DNA of 64,000 nucleotides, taken from positions 124,001 to 188,000 of the forward strand of contig NZ_JAKVTV010000001.1 of NCBI RefSeq assembly GCF_022489035.1. The letters are read 5' to 3'. The translations under genes were made by a program, and so were the position numbers. Every line of letters starts with the position of its first letter. The first letter of the stretch is position 1. Shown piece after piece: positions 24,949 through 34,074 of the stretch. Below the pieces are notes generated by a model. It searched no databases, was not told the origin of the DNA, and saw only the letters and a program-made list of their open reading frames with translations. Source of the DNA: Christiangramia lutea (lineage in GTDB: Bacteria; Bacteroidota; Bacteroidia; Flavobacteriales; Flavobacteriaceae).

Positions 24949-24999
24949 AATCATTATTCTAAAACTAAAAACCCTTTTCAGAAAAAAGTAAATAAAAAA

Positions 25000-25023
25000 A
25001 TAAAGGCGGGGTTACCGCCTTTA
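25000..25023 (-). terminator. intrinsic terminator after the M57 protease gene
   Basis: The stem AAAGGCGG/CCGCCTTT with a 5-nt loop is followed on the minus strand by ATTTTTTTATTT. Confidence 0.85.
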
Positions 25024-25047
25024 TAATAAGTACCCGGGTTATTTTAT

Positions 25048-25881
25048 TTAGTATAGGTAGTTAAGGGCTGTAACATCATTAGATCCAAATTCTCCATCTT
25101 CATTGGCTCCAAAACAGGCAAGCATAACAGAAGTTGAATCATATCCTGTTGGGGTTCCAGGAATATGTACAGCTCCATCAGGATTTGCACTTTCACCAGA
25201 CTGTCCACAACTTTGTCTGCTAAACCAGTCGGTATGACGAAGCCCAACAGAATGTCCAATTTCATGTGTAATTACATGCTCATTAGTATTGGTACTGTAT
25301 GCTTCCATACCTGAATAGATCTGAACGTACTTGTAAGGATTTCCATTGCTAGGGAAACCGGCAACTCCGCCAGCCTGTTCGTTAGGGTTCTGATATACAA
25401 CGATATCATAAGGGCCATAATTGGTTCCAAAAGTTAGAGTAAAAGTGATCCCGATATTAAGAGCATTATAATTATCGATAGACCAGCTTAAAGCATTTCT
25501 TTGTTTATTGGTTAAGGCCTGAGAACCGCCAGTGTACCCAATAACATTTACTGTTCTGGGTGTACTAACCAGGTTGTAGGTACGATACTGCTTATCTGTT
25601 ATTGAAGCAGATGACATGGTATTCATTTGCTCCTGGGACATGGCAATATCACCTTCAATTAGATAGTTTTCAATAAAGCTTCCATCAGGTAATAACATAT
25701 TGTTCTTTTTAATATGCTTTGAATTGAAATTAAGATCAGAAACTTTTTGGCGTAACTGATTCGAAATTTCTGGTTCCTCCTGCACCATATTATCTGAAGT
25801 TATTTCAGAAACCTGGTCTTTTTCACAAGAAGAAATTACGGCAACCGCCATAAACAAGGTAAATAGTTTAATTGTTTTCAT
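25048..25881 (-). CDS. M57-type zinc metalloprotease, lipoprotein
   Basis: This 277-aa secreted protease has a lipoprotein signal peptide with lipobox ISSC (Cys 19). The zinc-binding motif HEIGHSVGLRH is at residues 206-216, giving His206, Glu207, His210 and His216 as in the dual-action HEIGH/M57 family. The pre-domain (20-105) is likely a propeptide. It stands alone with its own terminator. It probably acts on extracellular protein; the substrate is unknown. It is the first chromosomal gene right of the tRNA-Arg. Confidence 0.88.
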   Translation of the reverse strand: MKTIKLFTLFMAVAVISSCEKDQVSEITSDNMVQEEPEISNQLRQKVSDLNFNSKHIKKNNMLLPDGSFIENYLIEGDIAMSQEQMNTMSSASITDKQYRTYNLVSTPRTVNVIGYTGGSQALTNKQRNALSWSIDNYNALNIGITFTLTFGTNYGPYDIVVYQNPNEQAGGVAGFPSNGNPYKYVQIYSGMEAYSTNTNEHVITHEIGHSVGLRHTDWFSRQSCGQSGESANPDGAVHIPGTPTGYDSTSVMLACFGANEDGEFGSNDVTALNYLY

Positions 25882-25990
25882 AAGTAAGTTTAAGTGTTTG
25901 GGGTACTTATGACAACAACTTAGTAAAATCTATGGGTTTGATAGGGTAACAAAAGTTAAATTGTAAGAAAATACTTAAAAACGTTAAAAA

Positions 25991-26266
25991 TTAAACGATT
26001 TCTGCACTTAAACCGGCATCTAGTATTTTAGAACATCTGGGCTTTAAATCTTCGTAAGAACCGGTTTTTACCGTACATTTTCCTTTATAATGAACCAGGA
26101 TGGAACATTGTTCTGCCTGTTCTGGAGTATGGTCACAGGCATAAATAAGTGTTTCTATAACATGATCAAAAGTGTTATAATCATCATTATATAATACAAT
26201 CTCGTTTTGTTTTTTCTTTTTGGTCTTTACTTCAACCTTCTCTAATAATTCTTCTTTCGTGCTCAT
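25991..26266 (-). CDS. clpS: ATP-dependent Clp protease adaptor ClpS
   Basis: This 91-aa adaptor delivers N-degron substrates to ClpAP-type proteases. It shows the core NEIVLYNDDYNTFDHVIETL near residues 20-39 (canonical LYNDDYNTxxxV) and the C-terminal beta strand part with a conserved His-type pocket (LVHYKGKCTVKTG). The length is normal for flavobacterial ClpS. It follows prmA by 56 bp on the same strand. Confidence 0.93.
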   Translation of the reverse strand: MSTKEELLEKVEVKTKKKKQNEIVLYNDDYNTFDHVIETLIYACDHTPEQAEQCSILVHYKGKCTVKTGSYEDLKPRCSKILDAGLSAEIV

Positions 26267-26322
26267 CTTCCAAACATTTCTCTTTCAAAAAAGTCTAAAT
26301 ATACAAATTAATGATAAAAATT

Positions 26323-27156
26323 TCAGCGTGAAAATTTTGCAGCGATCCATTCATTTTTTTCAAAATTTTCTATATACTTCAAACCAATCTTTTCACAGGC
26401 TTTTTTTATAGCAGGTAGATCTCCTTTATAGAAACCACTCAAGTACAGATCTCCTTCGGCCTTCAGGCTGTTACCATAAACCGGCAAATCCCGAAGTAGA
26501 ATATTACGGTTAATGTTAGCAAGGATCACATCATATTCACGCCCTTCGAGCAGCTCTGCTCCGCCCTCTTCCACATTAATATGCTCACAATCATTCGTGC
26601 TGATATTTTCCAGAGTATTCAAATAACACCAGTTATCGATATCAATGGCATCAATGGTTTTAGCCCCTTTCATCGCAGTAAGAATGGCCAGTACACCGGT
26701 ACCACATCCCATATCCAGGACAGACTTTTCTGTCCATTCATTTTTAAGGATATGCTGAATCATCATATGAGTGGTCGCATGATGTCCAGTCCCAAATGAC
26801 ATTTTAGGCTCTATAACAATATCGAATTCTGTATCTGGCTTTTCATGAAATGGCGCTCTTACGCTACAAATATCCTCTACAAGGATCGGTGAAAAGTTCT
26901 TTTCCCATTCTTCATTCCAGTTCACCCTTTCGATCTCCTTTAGATCATAGGTGATCTTGAAATCTTCAGACTGCAGTATATGTACTCCTGCCAGGATGTC
27001 CTCTTCATATTCTTCTTCAGGGATATAAGCTGTAATACCATCTTCGTTTTCCACAAAACTTTCAAAGCCGAGGTATCCAAGTTCGGCAATCAGAATTTCA
27101 GAAGCGGGCTGAACCGGCTCTATATTAAAATGAAATTCAAGATAATTCCCTGCCAT
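26323..27156 (-). CDS. prmA: ribosomal protein L11 methyltransferase
   Basis: This 277-aa SAM-dependent enzyme methylates ribosomal protein L11. The Rossmann motif I is VLDMGCGTGVLAI near residues 145-157, preceded by the family-specific PKMSFGTGHHATTHMM near 120-135. The N-terminal third (1-90) is the substrate-recognition domain (YLEFHFNIEPVQP). The motif ILANINRNIL (near 205) is the catalytic NPPF-like strand in PrmA. It follows tpiA with a 2-bp gap, so both are on one transcript. Confidence 0.94.
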   Translation of the reverse strand: MAGNYLEFHFNIEPVQPASEILIAELGYLGFESFVENEDGITAYIPEEEYEEDILAGVHILQSEDFKITYDLKEIERVNWNEEWEKNFSPILVEDICSVRAPFHEKPDTEFDIVIEPKMSFGTGHHATTHMMIQHILKNEWTEKSVLDMGCGTGVLAILTAMKGAKTIDAIDIDNWCYLNTLENISTNDCEHINVEEGGAELLEGREYDVILANINRNILLRDLPVYGNSLKAEGDLYLSGFYKGDLPAIKKACEKIGLKYIENFEKNEWIAAKFSR

Positions 27157-27158
27157 TA

Positions 27159-27911
27159 TTAGAATGAATTTACAATCTGAACAAAATCTACTGCGTTAAG
27201 GCTTGCTCCTCCAATAAGACCACCGTCTACATCTTCCTTCGCAAAAATCTCTTTCGCATTATTCGGTTTCACACTTCCCCCATAAAGAATAGAGGTATTT
27301 GAAGCTACTTCCTTTCCAACATTTTTCTCAAGCAGGTTTCTAATATGCTTATGCATTTCCTGAGCCTGCTCCGGGCTGGCGGTTTCTCCTGTTCCAATTG
27401 CCCAAACCGGTTCATAGGCCAGGATAATATTCTTCCAAGCACTCTGCGGAAGATTAAAAAGCGCCTCTCTTAACTGAGTCTCTACCAGGTCAAAATGCTT
27501 TCCACTCTTTCTATCTTCAAGCTCTTCACCGAAACAGAAAATTACCGTCATTTCATTATCTATAGCGGCATTTACTTTCTTGGCCAGGATTTCCCCATTT
27601 TCATTGAAATAAGCCCTGCGCTCACTATGTCCCAAAATCACTGTGGTTACACCAACACTTTTAAGCATTGCTGCTGAAACTTCGCCGGTGTAAGCTCCCT
27701 TATCATTTTCATGCATATTCTGGGCAGCCACTATTACAGGAGTCCCTTTCAAAGCCTGAAACGTAGGATATAAATTGGTGAAAGAAGGTGCTACCATAAC
27801 TGTAGCTTCAGGATCTTTTACCATCTGAAGTTTTAATTTACCAAGTAATTCTTCTGTCTCGGCAAGATCGTTATTCATTTTCCAGTTTCCGGCAACTATT
27901 TTATCTCTCAT
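27159..27911 (-). CDS. tpiA: triosephosphate isomerase
   Basis: The ATG at 27911 gives 250 aa, beginning MRDKIVAGNWKMNND with the catalytic Lys. The general-base segment ILAYEPVWAIGTG (near residues 158-170) and the electrophile His in ILGHSERR (near 93-100) are present. A longer in-frame extension to 27959 starts right at the predicted transcription start and is rejected. The enzyme interconverts DHAP and glyceraldehyde-3-phosphate in glycolysis. A perfect -7 box is at 27967-27975. Confidence 0.95.
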   Translation of the reverse strand: MRDKIVAGNWKMNNDLAETEELLGKLKLQMVKDPEATVMVAPSFTNLYPTFQALKGTPVIVAAQNMHENDKGAYTGEVSAAMLKSVGVTTVILGHSERRAYFNENGEILAKKVNAAIDNEMTVIFCFGEELEDRKSGKHFDLVETQLREALFNLPQSAWKNIILAYEPVWAIGTGETASPEQAQEMHKHIRNLLEKNVGKEVASNTSILYGGSVKPNNAKEIFAKEDVDGGLIGGASLNAVDFVQIVNSF

Positions 27912-27966
27912 AATTGTAATTTTTGGTTCGATAGTAATGTTCATTGTGTCTCTAAACACAACGCTA

Positions 27967-27975
27967 GCAAATATA
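27967..27975 (-). promoter_or_regulatory. -7 box of tpiA operon
   Basis: TATATTTGC on the minus strand matches the consensus exactly. It would place the transcript start a few bases upstream of 27959. Confidence 0.65.
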
Positions 27976-28055
27976 AGGAAAGGAGAAATGATTGACTCTT
28001 AAACCAAAGCCAAACCTTATATTTTTAGTAAGTTTTTAAAAGTTCCTGCTGAAAA

Positions 28056-29150
28056 TTATAATTCGATATCTGAAGCGTCGAACCAGTGTTTTTTCTGGGT
28101 TATCGTACCCTGATTCAAAGTAAGAAAACCTGGATTGGATCTCACGATGGTCTTTAAGGCGGTCTCATCTGTTTGATAAAAATCGAAGTTAAGATTAAAT
28201 TCCTTTTTCAATTTTTCCTGAAGATCGGTTCCGGAAGCAGTAAGCCCTATAACCTTATAACCTTTTTGCAAAGCTTCTTCGCTTAAAGATTTTACGGCAT
28301 CATAACCATCTATTTCAGTAACTCTTAGGTTATAAGTAACGATCAAAAGCACCTTTTCAGCAGAAAGCACTTCCTGGGTGATATCCCCTTCGTCTCCCTC
28401 GATCACAAAATCATGAATGGGAGGAATGGCGTTTTCACCGGTCTGGGAAGTTTCCACTCCTACGAATTCTCCGTCTACCTGTGGATATGCGCCATTGTTC
28501 TGAATGACCTTTTCTTCGCCATTCACATTAAATTTCCAGCTATAGATCACTTCGGCTTTTTCTGCTCCTTCCGGTAATTGCATCTTTTCAGGAATATTAT
28601 TTCCAATTTTATAGGGTCTGAAATCCATCATAGGCAAATGCATCAGTACGTGATAACAAAAGGCAAAGCAGGCCATGAAAGAAGCAAATATTACCCACTT
28701 GTGATACTTCACCGGAAAGATAGGATTGATATATTTTTGATTGAAGAAGATCACAAGGATGAGAACTAGAAGAATTACATCCTTATAAAAGGACTCCCAT
28801 GGAGTTAACGGGATCGCATCCCCAAAACACCCACAATCGGTCACCTTATTATAATATGCTGAATAAAAGGTAAGAAATGTAAAAAAGACGATCATTAAAA
28901 GCAGGCTCCAACTCGTAAATTTCGGAGCATAACCAATGAGCAACATGATCCCCACAACAAGTTCAAATATCACGATCAAGATCGCTATGATAAGGGCGAA
29001 GGGAATGAGGAAAGTGATATCCAGGACCGGTTCGCTGAAATATTCCTGCAATTTATAAGAGAAGCCAACAGGATCGTTAAGTTTTATAAATCCTGAAAAA
29101 ATAAAAAGAACTCCTACCAGTATTCTGGCAATACTTACAATTGCTTTCAT
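28056..29150 (-). CDS. BT_3928-like DoxX-domain membrane protein
   Basis: This 364-aa protein has four TM segments in the first 150 residues that form a DoxX/MauE-like domain (LVGVLFIFSGFIKLNDPVGF; TDCGCFGDAIPL near 105-116 with two Cys typical of redox partners), one further TM near 155-170, and a soluble C-terminal region (190-364) that resembles a thioredoxin-like fold without a visible CxxC. In Bacteroidota this gene commonly neighbours DUF1599, folP and tpiA. A role in thiol redox of the envelope is suggested by the DoxX/MauE family only. Confidence 0.82.
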   Translation of the reverse strand: MKAIVSIARILVGVLFIFSGFIKLNDPVGFSYKLQEYFSEPVLDITFLIPFALIIAILIVIFELVVGIMLLIGYAPKFTSWSLLLMIVFFTFLTFYSAYYNKVTDCGCFGDAIPLTPWESFYKDVILLVLILVIFFNQKYINPIFPVKYHKWVIFASFMACFAFCYHVLMHLPMMDFRPYKIGNNIPEKMQLPEGAEKAEVIYSWKFNVNGEEKVIQNNGAYPQVDGEFVGVETSQTGENAIPPIHDFVIEGDEGDITQEVLSAEKVLLIVTYNLRVTEIDGYDAVKSLSEEALQKGYKVIGLTASGTDLQEKLKKEFNLNFDFYQTDETALKTIVRSNPGFLTLNQGTITQKKHWFDASDIEL

Positions 29151-29155
29151 TTATA

Positions 29156-29719
29156 TTAGTTTTTGGCTGCGGTATTTTCTTCGGCCTCGCTAAAATGGAT
29201 CATGGCAAATACCGAATAATTGATCATGTCCTGGTAGTTGGCATCTATACCTTCGCTAACCAGAGTTTTACCTTTATTATCTTCGATTTGTTTTACTCTG
29301 AGCAGTTTTTGAATAATAAGATCGGTTAATGAACTAATTCTCATATCACGCCAGGCTTCACCATAATCGTGATTTTTGTTCATCATTAATTTTTTAGTTT
29401 CAGAGATCTTCTCATCATATAGCTTAATAGCATCTGCGGGCGAAAGATCCGGCTGATCGGCGATTCCTTTCTCCAGCTGGATTAGCGCCATTACAGAATA
29501 ATTGATGATACCTATGAATTCAGATTTTTCATCTTCATCTACTTTTCGCACTTCACTTTCCTGTAATTGCCTAATACGCTGAGCTTTTATAAAGATCTGG
29601 TCGGTAAGAGACGGCAACCTTAAAATTCTCCAGGCACAGCCGTAATCTTTCATTTTATTTAGAAACAAACTGCGGCAAACTGCGACCACCGCATCGTATT
29701 GTTTTGAGGTATCCTGCAT
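29156..29719 (-). CDS. DUF1599 domain-containing protein
   Basis: The ATG at 29719 gives 187 aa with two tandem DUF1599 units: MKDYGCAWRILRLPSLTDQI in the first and NHDYGEAWRDMRISSLTDLI in the second, each followed by a K(A/L)xRxxQ(L/I)xE helix. An extension to 29752 would overlap folP's 5' region and is less likely. The function is unknown. The repeat relation to tRNA-nucleotidyl or MazG-like folds has been proposed for related DUFs, but I cannot support it here. It is 5 bp from the DoxX gene and divergent from folP. Confidence 0.85.
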   Translation of the reverse strand: MQDTSKQYDAVVAVCRSLFLNKMKDYGCAWRILRLPSLTDQIFIKAQRIRQLQESEVRKVDEDEKSEFIGIINYSVMALIQLEKGIADQPDLSPADAIKLYDEKISETKKLMMNKNHDYGEAWRDMRISSLTDLIIQKLLRVKQIEDNKGKTLVSEGIDANYQDMINYSVFAMIHFSEAEENTAAKN

Positions 29720-29808
29720 GAAGTAGATGTAATTTGCGTAAATTTCGGGCAAATATTTCAGATAGTCAAAAGTTAATTTCCAGGCTCACGAAAAACCTAA
29801 ATACCGAA

Positions 29809-30633
29809 ATGCTCATTAACTGTAAAGGAAATCTCATCGACCTGTCGAAACCTAAGGTTATGGGAATCATAAATATCACGCCCGATTCGTTTTATAGCGG
29901 AAGCAGGTCCAATTCAGACCGTGAAATCCTTGAAAACACAGAAAACATGCTGAAAGAAGGAGCGACCTTTCTTGACCTGGGAGCTTACAGTTCAAGACCT
30001 GGAGCCGATGATATTCCGGTAGAGGAAGAATTGCAGCGAATGATGCCGGTTATAGAACTTATCTTGAAAGAATTTCCAGATGCGATCCTTTCCATTGACA
30101 CCTTTAGAGCTGAAGTTGCCGAAAAAAGCCTGAATGCTGGTGCCGCGATCATTAACGATATTTCGGCAGGTCTACTTGATGACGGAATGCTAGAAATTAT
30201 TGCTAAATATCAGGTTCCTTATATCATGATGCACATGAAAGGCACTCCGCAAACCATGAAAAACCTAAACCAGTATGAAGATCTCACTGCCGATGTGCTT
30301 ATCTATTTTTCTGAAAGGATAAAAGCTGCCAGAAATATTGGCTTAAATGATCTAATAGTTGATCCCGGATTTGGGTTTGCCAAAAATGCCGACCAGAATT
30401 TTGAGCTTTTGTCAAAACTGCAACTGTTTAGAATTTTAGAGCTACCAATACTCATCGGGATATCCAGGAAAAGTATGATCTGGAAAAAATTGCAAATTTC
30501 AGCAAATGAAGCCCTAAACGGAACTACTGTTTTAAACACTTTAGCATTGCAGAAAGGAGCAAATATTTTAAGAGTTCATGACGTTAAGGAAGCTATGGAA
30601 TGCATCAAATTAACCAGTGAATTATCTAACTAA
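29809..30633 (+). CDS. folP: dihydropteroate synthase
   Basis: The ATG at 29809 gives 274 aa, starting MLINCKGNLIDLSKPKVMGI. The pterin-site signature MGIINITPDSFYSGS (residues about 18-32) and GATFLDLGAYSSRPGA (near 50-65) are complete, as are the IVDPGFGFAKN loop and IGISRKSM near the sulfonamide/pABA site. It makes dihydropteroate from pABA in folate synthesis. The adjacent cdaA is 37 bp downstream on the same strand, a conserved Bacteroidota pairing. Confidence 0.95.
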   Translation: MLINCKGNLIDLSKPKVMGIINITPDSFYSGSRSNSDREILENTENMLKEGATFLDLGAYSSRPGADDIPVEEELQRMMPVIELILKEFPDAILSIDTFRAEVAEKSLNAGAAIINDISAGLLDDGMLEIIAKYQVPYIMMHMKGTPQTMKNLNQYEDLTADVLIYFSERIKAARNIGLNDLIVDPGFGFAKNADQNFELLSKLQLFRILELPILIGISRKSMIWKKLQISANEALNGTTVLNTLALQKGANILRVHDVKEAMECIKLTSELSN

Positions 30634-30670
30634 TTTTAGTTTTTCTATTTTTACATAAAACCCCCGCAAT

Positions 30671-31444
30671 TTGGACATCATAGATCTTCGAATTCTCGAT
30701 ATTCTGGATATTGTTTTTGTAGCACTACTACTCTACTATGTTTATAAACTTGTACGTGGTACTGCGGCCGTGAATATTTTCATAGGAATTGTAGTGATCT
30801 ACCTGGCCTGGCTCCTTACCCAGCTGCTTCAAATGGAATTGTTGAGCAGCGTTTTAGGCGAGTTCATTGGGGTGGGTGTGTTTGCCTTAATCGTAGTTTT
30901 TCAGCAGGAGATCAGGAAATTCCTGTTGATGATTGGTTCCACAAATTTTACCCAGAAGGGAAAGTTCTTTAAGAGTTTTAAGTTTAGTCGTGAAGATTTC
31001 GACTCGAAAACAGATATAGATGCGATCATCGATGCCTGTGAGGCTATGGGTAAAACCTACACCGGCGCATTAATGGTCATTCAAAAAAATAATAAGCTCG
31101 ATTTTGTAAAGAATACAGGTGATGAAATGAAGATCGAGCTGAACCAGCCCATCATAGAATCTATTTTTTTCAAGAACAGTCCGTTACATGATGGCGCCAT
31201 GATCATCGAAGATAATAAGATCACGGCTACGAGGGTGATTTTACCTGTTTCGAATGACAGGTCCATTCCGTTGAGATTCGGTTTAAGACACAGGGCTGCC
31301 GTTGGAATTACCGAAAAGACAGATGCGCTTGCACTTATAGTAAGTGAAGAGACCGGGCAAATCTCCTATGTTAGGGACGGGCAGTTTGTAATGTTCGAGA
31401 CCAACGAGGAGCTAAAGGAAAAATTAAAAGAAGATCTTAGTTAA
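30671..31444 (+). CDS. cdaA: diadenylate cyclase CdaA
   Basis: This 257-aa enzyme makes c-di-AMP from two ATP. Three TM helices occupy residues about 10-75, followed by a DAC domain with the catalytic motifs DGAMII (near 173-178) and RHRAAVGITE (near 205-214). The start is TTG at 30671; no ATG would keep the conserved N-terminal DIIDLRILDILDIVFVALLL. It follows folP closely, and c-di-AMP would then regulate turgor and K+ handling. CdaR and GlmM, its usual firmicute partners, are not in the window. Confidence 0.93.
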   Translation: MDIIDLRILDILDIVFVALLLYYVYKLVRGTAAVNIFIGIVVIYLAWLLTQLLQMELLSSVLGEFIGVGVFALIVVFQQEIRKFLLMIGSTNFTQKGKFFKSFKFSREDFDSKTDIDAIIDACEAMGKTYTGALMVIQKNNKLDFVKNTGDEMKIELNQPIIESIFFKNSPLHDGAMIIEDNKITATRVILPVSNDRSIPLRFGLRHRAAVGITEKTDALALIVSEETGQISYVRDGQFVMFETNEELKEKLKEDLS

Positions 31445-31450
31445 ATTCTT

Positions 31451-33217
31451 TTATAAAGCCTCCTCAGCCTTAAACTGAACTTCATAAAGCTTGCGGTAAT
31501 AACCATCGGTTTTTTTGAGCAGCTCTTTGTGGCTTCCTATTTCCACAATTTCACCTGCATCCATAACTATGATCTTATCTGCTTTTTTAATGGTAGCCAG
31601 CCGGTGTGCGATCACTATCGAAGTCCTTCCTTCCGTGATCCTATCTGTCGCATCCTGTATAAGTTGCTCGCTATAGGAATCTACAGATGAAGTGGCCTCA
31701 TCCAGGACAAGTATACTAGGGTTACTCACGTAGGCACGTAGGAATGAAATTAGCTGTCGTTGACCGGAAGAAAGCATGGCTCCTCTTTCCTTGACGTTGT
31801 AATAGTATCCGTTAGGAAGCGAACTAATAAATTCATGAATTCCTATTTGTTTAGATGCCCTAATCACATCCTCATCCTTAATATCAGGATTATCAAGATT
31901 GATATTGTTCATGATGGTATCTGCAAAAAGAAAAACATTTTGAAGCACCACCGCAATTTGCTCTCGTAAGGAACTTAGCTTGATATCCTTAATATCTGTA
32001 CCATCTACCAGAATAGAACCGCTATTTATTTCATAAAACCTGCTAAGCAAATTAATAATGGTCGATTTCCCAGCACCTGTTGCTCCTACGATAGCGACGG
32101 TCTCCCCTTCTTTTACTTTGAAAGAAATACCCTTAAGAACTTCTTCATCTTCAACATAACTAAACCTTACATCTTTAAATTCAATGTCTCCTTTCAAATT
32201 ATCAATCTCCAGTCTTCCTTTATCCTCGATACTGGCTTCCGTATCCAGAATTCCGAAAACTCTGTTCGCCGCGACCATTCCCATTTGCAGGGTATTAAAT
32301 TTATCAGCGATTTGTCTTAACGGCCTAAAGAGCATTTGGGATAATTCAATAAATGCTACGATAATACCAAGAGACATTTCATCTCCTGCCACTACCCTTA
32401 ATCCACCAAACCAAACGATCAAACCAATTGTAATAGAAGAAGACATTTCAGCAATAGGGAAGAAAATCGAGTTATACCAAACCGTTTTTACCCAGGCTTT
32501 TCTGTGTTTATCATTGATCTTTCTGAAATTATCATATTCAGTCTTTTCTCTGGTAAACAACTGAACAATCTTCATCCCTGTAATTCGCTCCTGAACAAAG
32601 GTGTTAAGGTCGGCTACCTGAGTCCTCACATCTTCAAAAGCCAGTTTCATTTTCTTCTGAAAGACGCGTGTGGCATATATAATGAATGGCAATACTGTTA
32701 ACACCAGTAAAGTTAATTCCCAGCTTTTATAGAACATCACTCCAAGAACTACAAGCATTTTTAGGAGGTCACTAATGATCATGAACAATCCCTGACTAAA
32801 AATACTGGCAATGGTCTCAATATCACTCACCGCCCTGGTAACAAGCCTCCCTACGGCAGACTTGTCGTAATACTTCATTTTAAAGCCGAGCATATGCTCG
32901 AAAAGCTTCACCCTTATATCTCTTACCACACTTAGTCCAAGCCAGTTGGCGTAATAAATAAAGCAGAATTGAAAGACCACCTCAAGAACCAGAACACCAA
33001 GCATAAGGCTTACATAGTAAATGAGACTTTCAAAATCTGAAGTCATCAAGGCTTCATCTATGGTTTCCTGTAAAAGTATAGGTCTTAAAACAGCAAAAAG
33101 AGATACCAGGATCGCCGCAACCCCAACGAAATAAAAAATTCGCTTATAAGGATTGGTATATTTAAGCAAGCGCTTAAAAAGATCCATATCGAATGCATTT
33201 CCCGTCTTTGATGCCAT
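31451..33217 (-). CDS. ABC exporter, MsbA/multidrug-type (fused permease-ATPase)
   Basis: This 588-aa half transporter has six predicted TM helices in residues 20-310 and one nucleotide-binding domain: Walker A GATGAGKST (near 381-389), Q-loop VVLQNVFLF, signature LSSGQRQ and Walker B ILVLDEATSSVD. It would work as a homodimer to export a lipid or drug-like substrate. It overlaps nothing; its stop lies 6 bp from the cdaA stop (convergent). It precedes truA in reverse orientation by 3 bp, so truA is the upstream gene of the same transcript. Confidence 0.9.
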   Translation of the reverse strand: MASKTGNAFDMDLFKRLLKYTNPYKRIFYFVGVAAILVSLFAVLRPILLQETIDEALMTSDFESLIYYVSLMLGVLVLEVVFQFCFIYYANWLGLSVVRDIRVKLFEHMLGFKMKYYDKSAVGRLVTRAVSDIETIASIFSQGLFMIISDLLKMLVVLGVMFYKSWELTLLVLTVLPFIIYATRVFQKKMKLAFEDVRTQVADLNTFVQERITGMKIVQLFTREKTEYDNFRKINDKHRKAWVKTVWYNSIFFPIAEMSSSITIGLIVWFGGLRVVAGDEMSLGIIVAFIELSQMLFRPLRQIADKFNTLQMGMVAANRVFGILDTEASIEDKGRLEIDNLKGDIEFKDVRFSYVEDEEVLKGISFKVKEGETVAIVGATGAGKSTIINLLSRFYEINSGSILVDGTDIKDIKLSSLREQIAVVLQNVFLFADTIMNNINLDNPDIKDEDVIRASKQIGIHEFISSLPNGYYYNVKERGAMLSSGQRQLISFLRAYVSNPSILVLDEATSSVDSYSEQLIQDATDRITEGRTSIVIAHRLATIKKADKIIVMDAGEIVEIGSHKELLKKTDGYYRKLYEVQFKAEEAL

Positions 33218-33220
33218 CTG

Positions 33221-33964
33221 CTATATTCTAATATTTTCAGGATATTCTATCCTGGTTAAATATAATCCATGGGCCGGCACCGATGTCCCGGCTTTTCCAC
33301 GATCTCTGCTTTTAATCACTTCATGAATATGAGATTCCGGATATTTTTCCTGGCCAATTTCAATAAGTGTTCCAACCACTGCCCTCACCATATTCCTTAG
33401 AAACCTATCGGCGGTAATATGAAAAACAAGCCTGTTACCATCTAATTCCCACCTTGCCTCTTCTATTTTGCAATTATAGGTCTTTACATCTGTTCTGCTT
33501 TTGGAAAAACATTTAAAATCTGTGTATTCCTTCAGTTCAGATGCCGCCTTATTCATTTTTTCAAGATTCAGTTCATGCTTTAAGAACCAGGCAAAATCAA
33601 CACTAAATGCATCTTTTTCCTGAATAATATGATATTCGTAACTCCTGGAAACAGCATCGAACCTTGCATGAGCCTCATCCTTCACCTTGAAAATATCAGA
33701 AATGGCGATATCTTTTGGCAGCATGGAATTCAACTTATATTTCAGCAATTTCGTATCGATCTCTTCTTCATAATCGAAATGTGCGAACATCTGTTTTGCA
33801 TGCACTCCGGCATCGGTTCTTCCGGCACCAACAATATCGATCTTTTTTCGAAGTACCTTGCTAAGATTCTGCTCCAGAACTTCCTGAACGCTTATCGATT
33901 CTGGCTGATTTTGCCAGCCATGATATGCTTTTCCAAAATATGAGAGTTCTATAAAATACCTCAA
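33221..33964 (-). CDS. truA: tRNA pseudouridine(38-40) synthase TruA
   Basis: The TTG at 33964 gives 247 aa beginning LRYFIELSYFGKAYHGWQNQP. An apparent longer start (TTG at 33997) lies on the -7 box itself (TATCTTTGC) and cannot be translated. The catalytic Asp is in GAGRTDAGVHAK (near residues 45-56), with RSYEYHI and the C-terminal FLRNMVRAVVGTLIEIG in place. It modifies uridines 38-40 in the anticodon stem. It is the first gene of the truA-exporter unit. Confidence 0.93.
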   Translation of the reverse strand: MRYFIELSYFGKAYHGWQNQPESISVQEVLEQNLSKVLRKKIDIVGAGRTDAGVHAKQMFAHFDYEEEIDTKLLKYKLNSMLPKDIAISDIFKVKDEAHARFDAVSRSYEYHIIQEKDAFSVDFAWFLKHELNLEKMNKAASELKEYTDFKCFSKSRTDVKTYNCKIEEARWELDGNRLVFHITADRFLRNMVRAVVGTLIEIGQEKYPESHIHEVIKSRDRGKAGTSVPAHGLYLTRIEYPENIRI

Positions 33965-33993
33965 GCTCCGCTTTCTTTTTATATTAGCGAAAT

Positions 33994-34002
33994 GCAAAGA
34001 TA
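33994..34002 (-). promoter_or_regulatory. -7 box of truA
   Basis: TATCTTTGC on the minus strand fits TAnnTTTGC exactly; it decides the truA start codon. Confidence 0.65.
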
Positions 34003-34074
34003 AGGCAATTATAACAAGGATAAAGCCTTTAAAGAACCTGCTTTGTTAAACGAATTTTAAATGTTGATCTCAAT